DNA of 64,000 bases, from the NCBI GenBank assembly GCA_964370395.1, contig CAYJIZ010000009.1, positions 1 to 64,000 on the forward strand, in the 5' to 3' direction. The notes under the pieces were generated by a model. It did not search any database, had not been told where the DNA came from, and saw nothing but the letters and a program-made list of their open reading frames with translations. This DNA comes from JBGUVL01 sp964370395. GTDB lineage: Bacteria > Bacillota_I > Bacilli_A > Erysipelotrichales > Erysipelotrichaceae. The position numbers were made by a program, and so were the translations under genes. Positions 49,012-58,252 of the stretch are shown piece by piece. Within the stretch, counting starts at the first letter, position 1; the number at the start of each line of letters is the position of its first letter.

Positions 49012-50985
49012 ATGAAAGCGATACAGTTAAAAGATTTTTTGGATTTTAAATTTTTGAGTAATGTAAAAGCATTTGATGATGGTACTGTCGTATTTTGTGA
49101 GCATACTTGTGATGAAAAAGAAAATAAATACGACCATCGTTTGATGATGGTGAAAGGGAAGAAAACAATCCCGTTAACAAATGCGAAAAAAGAAAGCAAT
49201 TATATTTTAGATGGGGAAGACAGTGTTTTGTTTACTACACTGCGTGAGAAAGATGACAAGGATAAAGTGGATGCAGGGGAAGCGTTAACTAGTTTTTATC
49301 GGATTTCGATACATGGGGGAGAAGCGCTGAAATGCTTTGATGTACCATACCAAGTAAGTCAATTTATGCGCATTGATGAAGATCATTATGCGATGATCGT
49401 AAATTATGATACACGTTATGCTTGTGAGGGTGGGGATGAAAAAACCAAACAAGAACGATTAAAAGACAAAAAAGAAAATGCGGATTATGAAGAGTTTACG
49501 CAGATTCCATTTTATATGAATGGTGGGGGCTATACGAGTGGGATTGTTTCTCGTTTGTATTATTATGAAGTTAGCAGCAATACGATGCGTGCAATTAGTG
49601 ATGTGAATATTGATGTATCACAAATGAAATACGATAAGAAGAATCATAAATTGTACTGTGTGGCGAGCCAACGATTAACAAAACCAACGTTAAAAGATAG
49701 TGTTTATGTATATGATATCAAGGAACAATCTTTTGCTCTTGTGTTGGAAGAAAAAGAGTATGGTATTTATACAATCGAAATAATGAATGAACAAGTGTTG
49801 ATGATTGGAAAAAAAGATGTCGTGTATGGAAATAATGACAATCCTAAATTTTACTTGTTGGATGTAAAAAGCAAACAAGTAAAATTACTGTATGATAATG
49901 ATATGGCTATTTTTAATAGCGTTGGTAGCGACTGCCGCTTTGGTGGAGGACAAGGCATTCAAATGGTGGATGATGTTTGTTACTTCTTGGCGACAGTAGA
50001 AGAAAAATGTGAAGTGTATCGTTTGGATGCACAAGGGAATGTTTCGCGTCACTTACAAGTTGAGGGAAGTGTAGATTGTTTCTGTATCGTTAAGGATACG
50101 CTATATTTTATCGCTTTAATCGATAACCAACTACAAGAGGTGTACGCTTACCAAAAGAATGAAGTGCTAGCATTAACTCATTGCAATCATGCATTGGACG
50201 ATAAATATGTTGCTAATTATGAAGAGATTTGTTACGAAAATGACGGTGTAGCATTAAAAGGATGGGTCTTATTACCACAAAACTATGATCCAAACAAACA
50301 ATATCCAGCAATTTTAGATATCCATGGTGGGCCAAAAACAGTCTATGGAAAAGTTTATTACCATGAAATGCAGTTATGGGCGAATATGGGGTATATCGTA
50401 TTCTTTACTAATCCTCGTGGTAGTGATGGGTTTGGTAGTGCCTTTGCGAATATCTATGGGCAATATGGAACCATTGATTATAATGATTTAATGAAGTTTA
50501 CAGATATCGTTGTTTCAAACTATTCCATTGATGAAAAACGTATCGGTGTAACGGGTGGTAGTTATGGTGGATTTATGACAAACTGGATCATTACCCATAC
50601 GCAACGATTTGCTTGTGCTGCGACACAGCGTTCCATTAGTAACTGGGTTTCGTTTTATGGAACGAGTGATATCGGTTTCCATTTTGCGCAAGATCAAATT
50701 CATGGAAATATTTTCGATAACGTGGAGAAACTTTGGGAGCACTCGCCATTAAAATACATTAGCAATGCGAAAACGCCAACGTTAATCATTCATAGTGATG
50801 AAGATTACCGCTGTCCTTTGGAACAAGGATTGCAACTGTATACAGCGTTATGTGACTTGGACGTAGAAGCGAAATTAGTGATGTTCCGTAAAGAAAATCA
50901 TGAGTTAAGTCGCAGTGGTTTACCAAAACATCGTGTGAAACGATTAAGCGAAATCACAGCTTGGATGGAAAAATATTTAAAATAA
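49012..50985 (+). CDS. S9-family serine peptidase (acylaminoacyl-peptidase-like)
   Basis: This 657-residue protein has an N-terminal beta-propeller region (about residues 30-390) and a C-terminal alpha/beta-hydrolase domain. The nucleophile is in GVTGGSYGGFMTN. The Asp is in IIHSDEDYRCP and the His is in FRKENHELSR. The oxyanion segment is ILDIHGGPKTVYG. It should cleave short peptides in the cytosol, as there is no signal peptide. It stands alone behind a TATAAT box. Confidence 0.93.
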   Translation: MKAIQLKDFLDFKFLSNVKAFDDGTVVFCEHTCDEKENKYDHRLMMVKGKKTIPLTNAKKESNYILDGEDSVLFTTLREKDDKDKVDAGEALTSFYRISIHGGEALKCFDVPYQVSQFMRIDEDHYAMIVNYDTRYACEGGDEKTKQERLKDKKENADYEEFTQIPFYMNGGGYTSGIVSRLYYYEVSSNTMRAISDVNIDVSQMKYDKKNHKLYCVASQRLTKPTLKDSVYVYDIKEQSFALVLEEKEYGIYTIEIMNEQVLMIGKKDVVYGNNDNPKFYLLDVKSKQVKLLYDNDMAIFNSVGSDCRFGGGQGIQMVDDVCYFLATVEEKCEVYRLDAQGNVSRHLQVEGSVDCFCIVKDTLYFIALIDNQLQEVYAYQKNEVLALTHCNHALDDKYVANYEEICYENDGVALKGWVLLPQNYDPNKQYPAILDIHGGPKTVYGKVYYHEMQLWANMGYIVFFTNPRGSDGFGSAFANIYGQYGTIDYNDLMKFTDIVVSNYSIDEKRIGVTGGSYGGFMTNWIITHTQRFACAATQRSISNWVSFYGTSDIGFHFAQDQIHGNIFDNVEKLWEHSPLKYISNAKTPTLIIHSDEDYRCPLEQGLQLYTALCDLDVEAKLVMFRKENHELSRSGLPKHRVKRLSEITAWMEKYLK

Positions 50986-50991
50986 GTAAGG

Positions 50992-51018
50992 ATACCACGC
51001 AATTGCGTGGTATTTTTT
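50992..51018 (+). terminator. Terminator of the S9 peptidase gene
   Basis: ATACCACGC pairs perfectly with GCGTGGTAT around AATT and is followed by six Ts. Confidence 0.88.
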
Positions 51019-51059
51019 ATAAAATAAAAGTATAATAATAGCATGAAACGGGGGATTTT

Positions 51060-52217
51060 ATGATCGCACTTAGAGAAGGCGTTAGCGCCTTGTTAGAAGA
51101 AGTTAAGCAATGTCGTAGACATTTGCATCAGTATCCTGAAATTGAGCTGGAAACGAAGCATACGAAAGCTTTTATTATTGAAAAATTGAATTCATATGGT
51201 GTATTTAAAATTGATGAAAGTTTTATTGAACATGGTGTAGTAGCACAGCTACTTGTTGACCAATCTTATGAAACCATCGCTTTTCGAGCAGATATGGATG
51301 CTTTGCCAATCCAAGAAGAAAATGATGTGGAATACGCATCAAAAATAAAGGGGAAAGCGCATGCGTGTGGACACGATGGTCATATGGCAATCGCCTTAGG
51401 GTTAGCGAAGTATTTGGCACAACACAAAGACCAATTAAAATGTAACATCTTATTTGTTTTCCAACCTGGAGAAGAAGGACCAGGGGGAGCACAAATCATG
51501 ATAGAAGCAGGTTTGTTTAAAAAGTATCCTACTAAGTATATTTTTGGAACACATGTCATGAGTGATGTGGATGCGGGTATTATCGCTTGTCGTCCAGGGG
51601 CAATGATGGCACGTAATGGTGAAATCGAAATCAATGTGTATGGGCAAAGTGCGCATGGTGCGATGCCACACTTAGGAAACGACGCATTAATTGCCGCTAG
51701 TAACTTGTTGTTACAGCTACAAACGATTGTTTCGCGTAATATTGATCCTTTGAAAAGTACGGTGCTAACAATTGGAAAAATGGTCGGAGGACAGGCACGT
51801 AATGTAATTTGTGATCATGTGAACATGATTGGAACATTACGTAGTTTCCATGATGAAAGTTATGAGTTACAAAAAGCACGCATCAATGAAGTATGCCAAG
51901 GTATTGCTGCATCTTTTCAGGTACGTGTAGAAGTAGATATGAAAGATTACTATTATGCTGTTGTAAACGACGAATACTTAGACAGTGTATTAAAGAAAGC
52001 AATCGAAGCGGACTACCAACTTCAACAACCGAAGATGATCGCAGAAGATTTCTCTTTTTACCAAAGAGAGATTCCAGGATTGTTTTTCTATACGGGAGTG
52101 AGAGATCACAATCATACAAAAGGCATTCATGATTGTTGTTTTGATTTTGATGAAAGTAGTTTATTGTATGCGATTGAAACATACTTGCGAATACTAGAAG
52201 AACTGGAGGGATTGTAA
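51060..52217 (+). CDS. M20D amidohydrolase (hippurate hydrolase-like)
   Basis: This 385-residue enzyme belongs to the M20D amidohydrolases. Metal-binding signatures are ADMDALPIQEE, AHACGHDGHMA, QPGEEGPGGAQ (catalytic Glu), GTHVM and the late EDFSFY. Candidates are hippurate, N-acyl-amino-acid or N-acetyl-diaminopimelate hydrolysis; sequence alone does not choose. A GGGGGA site precedes the ATG. The stop overlaps the start of the CpsB-like gene by one base, so the two are coupled. Confidence 0.92.
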   Translation: MIALREGVSALLEEVKQCRRHLHQYPEIELETKHTKAFIIEKLNSYGVFKIDESFIEHGVVAQLLVDQSYETIAFRADMDALPIQEENDVEYASKIKGKAHACGHDGHMAIALGLAKYLAQHKDQLKCNILFVFQPGEEGPGGAQIMIEAGLFKKYPTKYIFGTHVMSDVDAGIIACRPGAMMARNGEIEINVYGQSAHGAMPHLGNDALIAASNLLLQLQTIVSRNIDPLKSTVLTIGKMVGGQARNVICDHVNMIGTLRSFHDESYELQKARINEVCQGIAASFQVRVEVDMKDYYYAVVNDEYLDSVLKKAIEADYQLQQPKMIAEDFSFYQREIPGLFFYTGVRDHNHTKGIHDCCFDFDESSLLYAIETYLRILEELEGL

Positions 52218-52951
52218 TGATTGATACACATTGCCATATATTATGGGGCGTAGATGACGCTTCTACTTGTGCAAGAGAAAGCATGGATATGATTCGTGTT
52301 GCTATCGCAGATGGTGTTTCTACTATTTGTGCGACCAGTCATATCAAAGATCCAATTTACCAAAATGATTTCACTTCTATTTTAGAAGCACTTGATAAGT
52401 TATATGTGGAAATGCAACGAGAAAAACTTGAAATGAACATTGTCTTAGGTGGTGAAAACTATGTTTGCCATACGACGATGCATCGTTTGAAGGAAGGGAA
52501 GTTTGTCACTTACAACAACAATGGGAAGTATATGTTAATTGAGTTTGCATGGACAAAGAATACGTATGATCATCCTAGTGTTTACATTAAGGAAATCATT
52601 GAAGCAGGATACATTCCAGTCATCGCTCATCCAGAACGTTACCAATGGGTACACGAAGATTATGATTTGATTCGCCGTTGGCGTAACATGGGTTGTTTGA
52701 TGCAAGTAAACCGTACGAGTGTGTTTGGTTTAGATAAGATTCAAGCAGCAAACGAAACAGCAAAACGGATGTTAGAGGATGACCTTGTGGATGTGATTGC
52801 AAGTGATGCGCATTGTAGTTATGCTCCTCGATTACCGAAGTTAAGTGATGTTTATCGCTATATTGAAGCAAATTATGGAAAAGCGAAAGCAGAACGATAT
52901 TTGTGTGAGAATCCTAAAAAAATAATAGAAGGAAAAAAGGAGATACGTTAA
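52217..52951 (+). CDS. CpsB/YwqE-like PHP-family protein tyrosine phosphatase
   Basis: This 244-residue protein is a PHP-domain phosphoesterase like CpsB. It has the metal motifs MIDTHCHILWGVDD, ATSHIKDP, IAHPERY and ASDAHCSY. CpsB/YwqE enzymes dephosphorylate the bacterial tyrosine kinase that regulates capsule or exopolysaccharide synthesis. No kinase or capsule gene is adjacent, which is unusual. It is cotranscribed with an amidohydrolase, and another small phosphoester is a possible substrate. Confidence 0.87.
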   Translation: MIDTHCHILWGVDDASTCARESMDMIRVAIADGVSTICATSHIKDPIYQNDFTSILEALDKLYVEMQREKLEMNIVLGGENYVCHTTMHRLKEGKFVTYNNNGKYMLIEFAWTKNTYDHPSVYIKEIIEAGYIPVIAHPERYQWVHEDYDLIRRWRNMGCLMQVNRTSVFGLDKIQAANETAKRMLEDDLVDVIASDAHCSYAPRLPKLSDVYRYIEANYGKAKAERYLCENPKKIIEGKKEIR

Positions 52952-52963
52952 GTATCTCCTTTT
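52935..52963. terminator. Bidirectional terminator between CpsB-like and PBP1A genes
   Basis: AAAAGGAGATAC pairs with GTATCTCCTTTT around GTTAA, between convergent genes. Confidence 0.85.
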
Positions 52964-52974
52964 GTTTTGTTTTG

Positions 52975-55734
52975 TTAATCTTTTGCTCCAATGCGTACAA
53001 CGTATGTTTCATCGCCATATACGACGCTTCCTACATTAATTGTGCTTCCATTTGGATCGTATTTTCCAGCTTCAACCTTGTTTGATTTTTTGATTGATAT
53101 TTTTACTTCTGGAATCGTTTTGCTTGCCCATGCATTTAATGCAGTTGCTGCTTCTTCAAAAGTTGTTGTTTCGTTGAACAAGGCGATAAAGTCATTTCCG
53201 ATTGTATAACTGATTTCGGCATCACTTGTTAGTGTCTTACATACTTTATTACTTGTTCCATCTGTTTTTTCATAGCCATAGAAACCACAAACTTTTACTT
53301 CGTCACCTTTTTTACTGCTTATTGCTACATTGCTCACCTTATCGCTCGCGCTTGCGCTTGAGGTTACCAGTGTTCCATTAACATAGATTTCATATTTATA
53401 GCGTACTGCTCCAAATAATAAATTCTTACTGAACTTTGGAACAAACGTGAAGGAAGTTGGACCAACTGTGACAGTTTTAGGAGCACCACCTTCTTCTAAT
53501 GCTGATTTATTAGGGTAGGGAGCAAAGGTAATGGATAATTTATTTCCTGTTAAACTAACATCTAATGATGATAGTGTGCTTAATTCATCTGCACCAACGC
53601 TGCTACCTAATTTAGCGTATTTCTTACGGATTAAACCTGTCACCATATTTCCACCTGATGCATTTACATAAGGGAAGATACCTTGTACATGAGAAATGCT
53701 TACGACCCCAGCAGGGCGTTCAATTTCTTGAGCATTTCCTTTTGTTAAGTTATCCAATAAGGCTCTTGTGATTTTACCTTCGATATTTAAATATAATTTG
53801 CTTTGGTCAAAGTAGTTATTTGGGTTGTTGTAATCTTCGTATCCTACCCAAGTAGCAACTGTGAAATTGTTTGTATACCCAACCATCCATTTGTCTTTGG
53901 CAAATCCTTCTGGAATCGCCAATCCTGGAGGAGCATCTGTTGTTCCTGATTTCGCATAGATCGGATATGGTGCATCCAATCCAACAACGGTTCCATAACC
54001 ACCAGTTACAACATCGCGTAAGATATACGACATCAAGTAAGCAGCTTCATCAGAAACAACTTCTGTTTTTTCTTCTTTGTGCTCAATGTCCTTTTTATCG
54101 TTTTCTTCAAAATCAATTTTTGTAATACAGTAAGGATCCATACGGTTCCCTTTGTTTGCCATAACACTGAATGCGGAAGATAATTGTAACGTAGTTAAAC
54201 TCAACTCATCTCCACCAATCGACATACCATAAGCAAAGTTTTCTGCTGTTACTTGATCAATACCTAATTTGTTTAAGTAGTCGACTAAACCGTCAACACC
54301 AATTTTTTCTACGACTGCTTTTAGTGTTTTATAAGCTGGAATATTGTAGGAATTACCCACCGCTTGTTTGAACGTCACATCTCCATGGAAGGTACGGTCT
54401 GCATTCCACATTGTTGAGTTTGCGTTTTCATAAGCTGTCGGAGAATCTTCAAAAACATGTTCTGTTGAATATCCTAAATCTTCAAATGCGTATAAGTACT
54501 CCATAATCGGTTTTGCGGTTGATCCAATTTGGTGAGCAAAATCTGTACCGTGGTTTTTACGATCGTTACCACTGTAACTACGTCCACCACCAACAGCTAA
54601 AATTTCACCAGTTTGGTTATTGATTGCGTTGAATCCAGTTGTAATTCTTTCATCAGGGAAGTCAACAACTTCACCATTTAAGATAGAATCCGCCAATAGT
54701 TGTGCATCGCGATCCATTGTTGTGTAAATTTTTACAGGTGTTACATAAGGATCCACTTTGTATTTTTCTCTTGCTTCTTCTACTGCAACATCAATAAAAC
54801 TTTGGAATTCTTCAGTATCAAAATTCATTTCTCCATTTAATTGGAAAGCCAAATCGCTTGATAGTGCTAATTTGTATTCTGTGTCTGTAATGTAACCGTG
54901 GTTTTGCATTTGGTACAATACAGCATTACGACGTTTTGTCGCTTTTTCATAGAACGTAGCAGGAATTTCATTTTCTGGTGTTCCTTCTACGATATCATAA
55001 TTTGCTGTATACGGATTGTATGCTCCAGGAGCATTAATTACACCTGCTAAAAAGGCAGCTTCAGTTAAAGTAAGGTTTTTCGCATCTTTACCAAAATAGT
55101 ATTGTGCTCCTTTTTGAATTCCACGAGCAGGTCCTCCAAAGTTAATGGAGTTCAAGTACAATTCTAAGATTTTCTCTTTGTCTAATTTGGATTCAATATC
55201 CATCGATTTGAAAATCTCAACAATCTTTTGTTCGATTTTTTGTACGGTTGTTTGTTCGTTAGTTTGTGATTCTGGGAATAGTTTCACATCAACTAATTGC
55301 ATTGTTAATGTTGAACCCCCTTGTACAATTCCACCTTTGGCAACATTGGTAAACCCTGATTTAATGAAACGTGGTAAATCGAATCCACCATGTTTAAAGT
55401 AACGAGAGTCTTCCACTGCTAAGAAAGAATCGATGACAACTTGTGGCATCTCTTCGTATTTAATGTTTTCACGAACTCCACTATCGTTTGATAGGGTGAT
55501 GATTTCTTTTCCATTTCGATCATAGATGACAGATGAACTATCACTTGTTAATCCATCAATTTTATCCATAATATCAGAGTTTGATAAAATGTTTTGTACT
55601 AACACAAAAGCGATCGTACTACCAATTACACATATCGATAAGAATACGATACAAATCGAATTGATAATCGAACGTTTTCCCGCTTTCTTTCTCGGTGTTT
55701 TTGGTGTTTTGGCTGAGTTTTGTTTTTGAGCCAT
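52975..55734 (-). CDS. ponA: Class A penicillin-binding protein 1A (transglycosylase/transpeptidase)
   Basis: This 919-residue bifunctional enzyme has a basic cytoplasmic tail and one membrane anchor (residues 22-45). A GT51 transglycosylase follows with EDSRYFKHGG and GGSTLTMQLV, then a transpeptidase with GSTAK (SxxK), NSYNIP (SxN) and KSGTTD (KSG). The long C-terminal region (after about 690) ends in a PASTA-like segment (KVEAGKYDPNGSTINVGS). It polymerises and cross-links peptidoglycan. The gene lies two bases after recU, the classic recU-ponA pair. Confidence 0.96.
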   Translation of the reverse strand: MAQKQNSAKTPKTPRKKAGKRSIINSICIVFLSICVIGSTIAFVLVQNILSNSDIMDKIDGLTSDSSSVIYDRNGKEIITLSNDSGVRENIKYEEMPQVVIDSFLAVEDSRYFKHGGFDLPRFIKSGFTNVAKGGIVQGGSTLTMQLVDVKLFPESQTNEQTTVQKIEQKIVEIFKSMDIESKLDKEKILELYLNSINFGGPARGIQKGAQYYFGKDAKNLTLTEAAFLAGVINAPGAYNPYTANYDIVEGTPENEIPATFYEKATKRRNAVLYQMQNHGYITDTEYKLALSSDLAFQLNGEMNFDTEEFQSFIDVAVEEAREKYKVDPYVTPVKIYTTMDRDAQLLADSILNGEVVDFPDERITTGFNAINNQTGEILAVGGGRSYSGNDRKNHGTDFAHQIGSTAKPIMEYLYAFEDLGYSTEHVFEDSPTAYENANSTMWNADRTFHGDVTFKQAVGNSYNIPAYKTLKAVVEKIGVDGLVDYLNKLGIDQVTAENFAYGMSIGGDELSLTTLQLSSAFSVMANKGNRMDPYCITKIDFEENDKKDIEHKEEKTEVVSDEAAYLMSYILRDVVTGGYGTVVGLDAPYPIYAKSGTTDAPPGLAIPEGFAKDKWMVGYTNNFTVATWVGYEDYNNPNNYFDQSKLYLNIEGKITRALLDNLTKGNAQEIERPAGVVSISHVQGIFPYVNASGGNMVTGLIRKKYAKLGSSVGADELSTLSSLDVSLTGNKLSITFAPYPNKSALEEGGAPKTVTVGPTSFTFVPKFSKNLLFGAVRYKYEIYVNGTLVTSSASASDKVSNVAISSKKGDEVKVCGFYGYEKTDGTSNKVCKTLTSDAEISYTIGNDFIALFNETTTFEEAATALNAWASKTIPEVKISIKKSNKVEAGKYDPNGSTINVGSVVYGDETYVVRIGAKD

Positions 55735-55736
55735 GT

Positions 55737-56312
55737 CTAATCCTCCTTGAAGTAGACGAAGTCTACCACATCTAAATATTTCAAGCGAGGGATGTATCCC
55801 TCTGCAATTTTGTGTCCATTCGCAACAATGCTATCATAACGAATTGATTTCTTTGTTTCTTCTTCGTATGCTTTTATCATATGGCTTGCATCTAGCAGGT
55901 ATGTTTCCTGGTAAGCGCTAAAGCGAATGATGAGAAAAGCAATGCCTCCGTGCGCTTGTACTTGTTTTAAATGTTCTATTTGGTGGGGATGAATGTTTTG
56001 TAAAGTGAAGGAAACTTTAGAACGTGTTTCTTTCGCTTCAAAATCAATGTACTTCCCACGATAGATACCATTGTAATCTGTCGTACTAGGCACTTTGTAA
56101 TACGCTTCAATAATCTTGGCAGCATTTCGATTAGGATAATCCACTCGAACTACCTGTACTGGCGTCGGTTTCTTATAGATTACAGCCCGATTGCATTCCT
56201 TATAATAGTCGCAACTATCATTGATGTCTTTTTCTAATGCCATTCCACGGTTCATTGTGGAAGTAGAAGTATTGTTTACTGCTACTTTTTTCTTATTCGG
56301 ATAATTTATCAT
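55737..56312 (-). CDS. recU: Holliday junction resolvase RecU
   Basis: This 191-residue protein is RecU, a PD-(D/E)XK Holliday-junction resolvase of Firmicutes. It has the segment MNRGMALEKDIND, the catalytic core GIYRGKYIDFEAKET and LQNIHPHQIEHLK. ATG 56312 has an AGGTG site; an upstream start at 56327 is less supported. It forms an operon with ponA, coupling chromosome and cell-wall genes as in Bacillus. Confidence 0.96.
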   Translation of the reverse strand: MINYPNKKKVAVNNTSTSTMNRGMALEKDINDSCDYYKECNRAVIYKKPTPVQVVRVDYPNRNAAKIIEAYYKVPSTTDYNGIYRGKYIDFEAKETRSKVSFTLQNIHPHQIEHLKQVQAHGGIAFLIIRFSAYQETYLLDASHMIKAYEEETKKSIRYDSIVANGHKIAEGYIPRLKYLDVVDFVYFKED

Positions 56313-56439
56313 ATAATCACCTAACATACATTATAAACAATTTCACATTTGATTTCTACTACTAACTCACTTTAATGAAGAATAGCCTTGCATTTTTGAC
56401 GTAAATTTGCGAAACTAAATAAAGTAGGTGGTGAGCAGA

Positions 56440-56763
56440 GTGGAAAAGCGTTTTGAACTGACAATTAAAGATATCTTAGAGAAGGAATTCCATATTGATT
56501 TAAAGGGATACAATGCACATGAAGTGGATTCTTTTTTGGATTGTGTGATTGCTGATTATCAACAATACGATGAAACAATCAAAAATCTTGGTGAAAATCT
56601 TTGTCGTTATGAGGAAGAAAATAAAAAATTAAAACAAAAAATCCAAGCGTTAGAGGTTGCTCTACAAGGCAAAGAAGTAACAACGAGCAAACCAGTAGAT
56701 CATTTGGATGTGATTAAGCGATTATCTCGCTTGGAGCAAGAAGTATTTAAAAAAGCAAACTAA
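56440..56763 (+). CDS. gpsB: Cell-division protein GpsB
   Basis: This 107-residue protein is a DivIVA-like GpsB. The membrane-binding N-terminal coil has IKDILEKEFHIDLKGYNAHEVD, a heptad-rich helix follows, and the C-terminal domain is DVIKRLSRLEQEVF. It shuttles PBP1 between septum and side wall. The start codon is probably GTG at 56440, with an AGGTGG site eight bases upstream; GTG 56428 and 56431 overlap that site. Its stop codon overlaps the 5' end of rnpB. Confidence 0.93.
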   Translation: MEKRFELTIKDILEKEFHIDLKGYNAHEVDSFLDCVIADYQQYDETIKNLGENLCRYEEENKKLKQKIQALEVALQGKEVTTSKPVDHLDVIKRLSRLEQEVFKKAN

Positions 56764-57111
56764 ATAACATTATGGCAATCGCTGGCTACTTGATAGTTAG
56801 AGGAAAGTCCATGCTCGCACAATCTGTGATGATTGTAGTGTTTGTGCTAGGCGAAAAAATAAGCCTAGGTAGCGTAAGCTAACGGCTGAGGAAGTCCTAA
56901 GGGTAACTATGGATGAAATCTTTAAAAGTGCCACAGAGACGAGCTTTTATAGAAATATAAAAGGTGGAACGGGTAAACCCCGCAAGCGAGAAACCCAAAT
57001 TTGGTAGGGGAACTTTCAAATGCAAAACGAAGCATGCGAAGGACACGTAAGTGTAGATAAATGGTTGCCACTTCTTAGGAAGGACAGAACATGGCTTATA
57101 TGATGTTATTT
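56762..57111 (+). ncRNA. rnpB: RNase P RNA, class B
   Basis: The RNA shows the conserved landmarks in order: GAGGAAAGTCCATGCTCGCAC, GTAGTGTTTGTGC, AGTGCCACAGAGACGAGC, GGTGGAACGGGTAAACCCCG, GAGAAACCCAAATTTGGTAG and ACATGGCTTA. Helix P1 can be drawn between AAATAACAT (56762-56770) and ATGTTATTT (57103-57111), which sets the ends. It cuts the 5' leader from pre-tRNAs with RnpA. The position just after gpsB is typical for Bacillota, and its 5' arm uses the gpsB stop codon. Confidence 0.96.
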
Positions 57112-57115
57112 TTGA

Positions 57116-57143
57116 AAAGAGACACGAAAGTGTTTCTTTTTTT
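57116..57143 (+). terminator. Terminator of rnpB
   Basis: AAAGAGACAC pairs with GTGTTTCTTT (one G-T pair) around GAAA, followed by seven Ts, directly after the RNA. Confidence 0.88.
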
Positions 57144-57179
57144 ATAAAAAAGTTGCGAAACGAAATACATTTTCATATT

Positions 57180-57202
57180 AATTGCACATTCCTTGCGCAA
57201 TT
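57180..57202. repeat. Inverted repeat upstream of the rodZ-like promoter
   Basis: AATTGC (57180-57185) and GCAATT (57197-57202) are arms of an inverted repeat with an 11-bp spacer. It lies 25 bases upstream of the promoter -35 box of the rodZ-pgsA-cinA block, so it could be an operator. No regulator can be named. Confidence 0.35.
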
Positions 57203-57226
57203 GGTAAAATGAGGAAGGTTTGTATG

Positions 57227-57255
57227 TTTACAATGAAAATTAAACTTGGTATAAT
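57227..57255 (+). promoter_or_regulatory. Promoter of the rodZ-like-pgsA-cinA block
   Basis: TTTACA (57227-57232) and TATAAT (57250-57255) are separated by 17 bases, upstream of the rodZ-like ATG. Confidence 0.75.
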
Positions 57256-57282
57256 AAATCGTGTGTATCATTAGAGGTGTCT

Positions 57283-58251
57283 ATGAAAAAAGTTGGTAAT
57301 AAATTACAAGAAAAAAGAAGGGAATTGAAGTTAACTTACGAAGATGTCGCAAAGTTAACAAAACTTCCAATAGGTACAATTAAAGCCATTGAAAAAGGGG
57401 ATTTGGATTATTTTCAAAACGATTTAACGTACGTTCGTTTTTATGTTCGTTCGTACTGTAAAGCGTTGCAGGTTCCATATGAAGGATTTAAGGATGATGT
57501 TTTGGGAAGTGTAGACGAATACACTGCAACCATGTCTTTGAATGCGATGAAAGAACATGAAAAAATTGAAAAAAATATTTCGCAAAGAACAGAGCGAAAA
57601 GAACCTGTCAATGTCGATTTGCCAGAGGATAAAAAACCTAGATTGGCGAGAAAAGATCGCGTATCTATTTCACAAAATGCGCAACAAAATCGTCGTTTTA
57701 CTAAGAAACGTGTGGATTTTGCCTTTTTGTCGTTGATTGCGGTGATTGTCGTGATTGTTGGGATTTTAATTTATGTAGGGGTGAATACGTTAATGGATAA
57801 AAATGACACGCCTGCGAAAGATGATGCAGTGAGTGAGAAAACGCCTGCGAAACCAACACCAGATAAAGAGGAAACACCAAAGGAAGAAGAAAAGAAACCA
57901 AGTGAAGACAGTAAGGTTTCGTTTACTCAAGTAACGCCTAGTTCTTATAATATTAGTGGAATCAAAGCGAACGAAGCGATTACAATTGAAGTAACCTTTA
58001 AAAACAGTGGAAGTTTTAACTTGTGGAAAGGAAATACCTCAGTAGCTAACGCTTACCAAGTTTACCAAGCGAATGCTACGTACAAATACGAAGGAAGTGT
58101 GGTTGCGAATGAAGCCTATACACTTAACTTTTGGAATTATGGAGGCGCAGTAATCAAAGTAAATGGAAAAACGTTAGAGTACAATGAAAGTGCATTAGTA
58201 CCGGATGCGAATGGCGTTGTTTTCTTTACCTTAACAACAACAGGAGAATAG
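57283..58251 (+). CDS. RodZ-like helix-turn-helix membrane protein
   Basis: This 322-residue protein has an N-terminal HTH_25 domain (LQEKRRELKLTYEDVAKLTK), a linker, and one transmembrane segment near residues 145-168. A proline- and lysine-rich stretch (TPAKPTPDKEETPKEEEKKP) then leads to a C-terminal beta-sandwich-like domain of about 100 residues (DUF4115-like). This matches RodZ/YmfM, which ties the MreB cytoskeleton to the wall machinery. The ATG at 57283 follows AGAGGTG. It is followed by pgsA one base later, the usual order. Confidence 0.88.
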   Translation: MKKVGNKLQEKRRELKLTYEDVAKLTKLPIGTIKAIEKGDLDYFQNDLTYVRFYVRSYCKALQVPYEGFKDDVLGSVDEYTATMSLNAMKEHEKIEKNISQRTERKEPVNVDLPEDKKPRLARKDRVSISQNAQQNRRFTKKRVDFAFLSLIAVIVVIVGILIYVGVNTLMDKNDTPAKDDAVSEKTPAKPTPDKEETPKEEEKKPSEDSKVSFTQVTPSSYNISGIKANEAITIEVTFKNSGSFNLWKGNTSVANAYQVYQANATYKYEGSVVANEAYTLNFWNYGGAVIKVNGKTLEYNESALVPDANGVVFFTLTTTGE

Positions 58252-58252
58252 C

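Noticed and set aside
51883..52284. 133-residue minus-strand frame across the M20 and CpsB-like genes
   Set aside because: It lies antisense to two genes with intact catalytic motifs.
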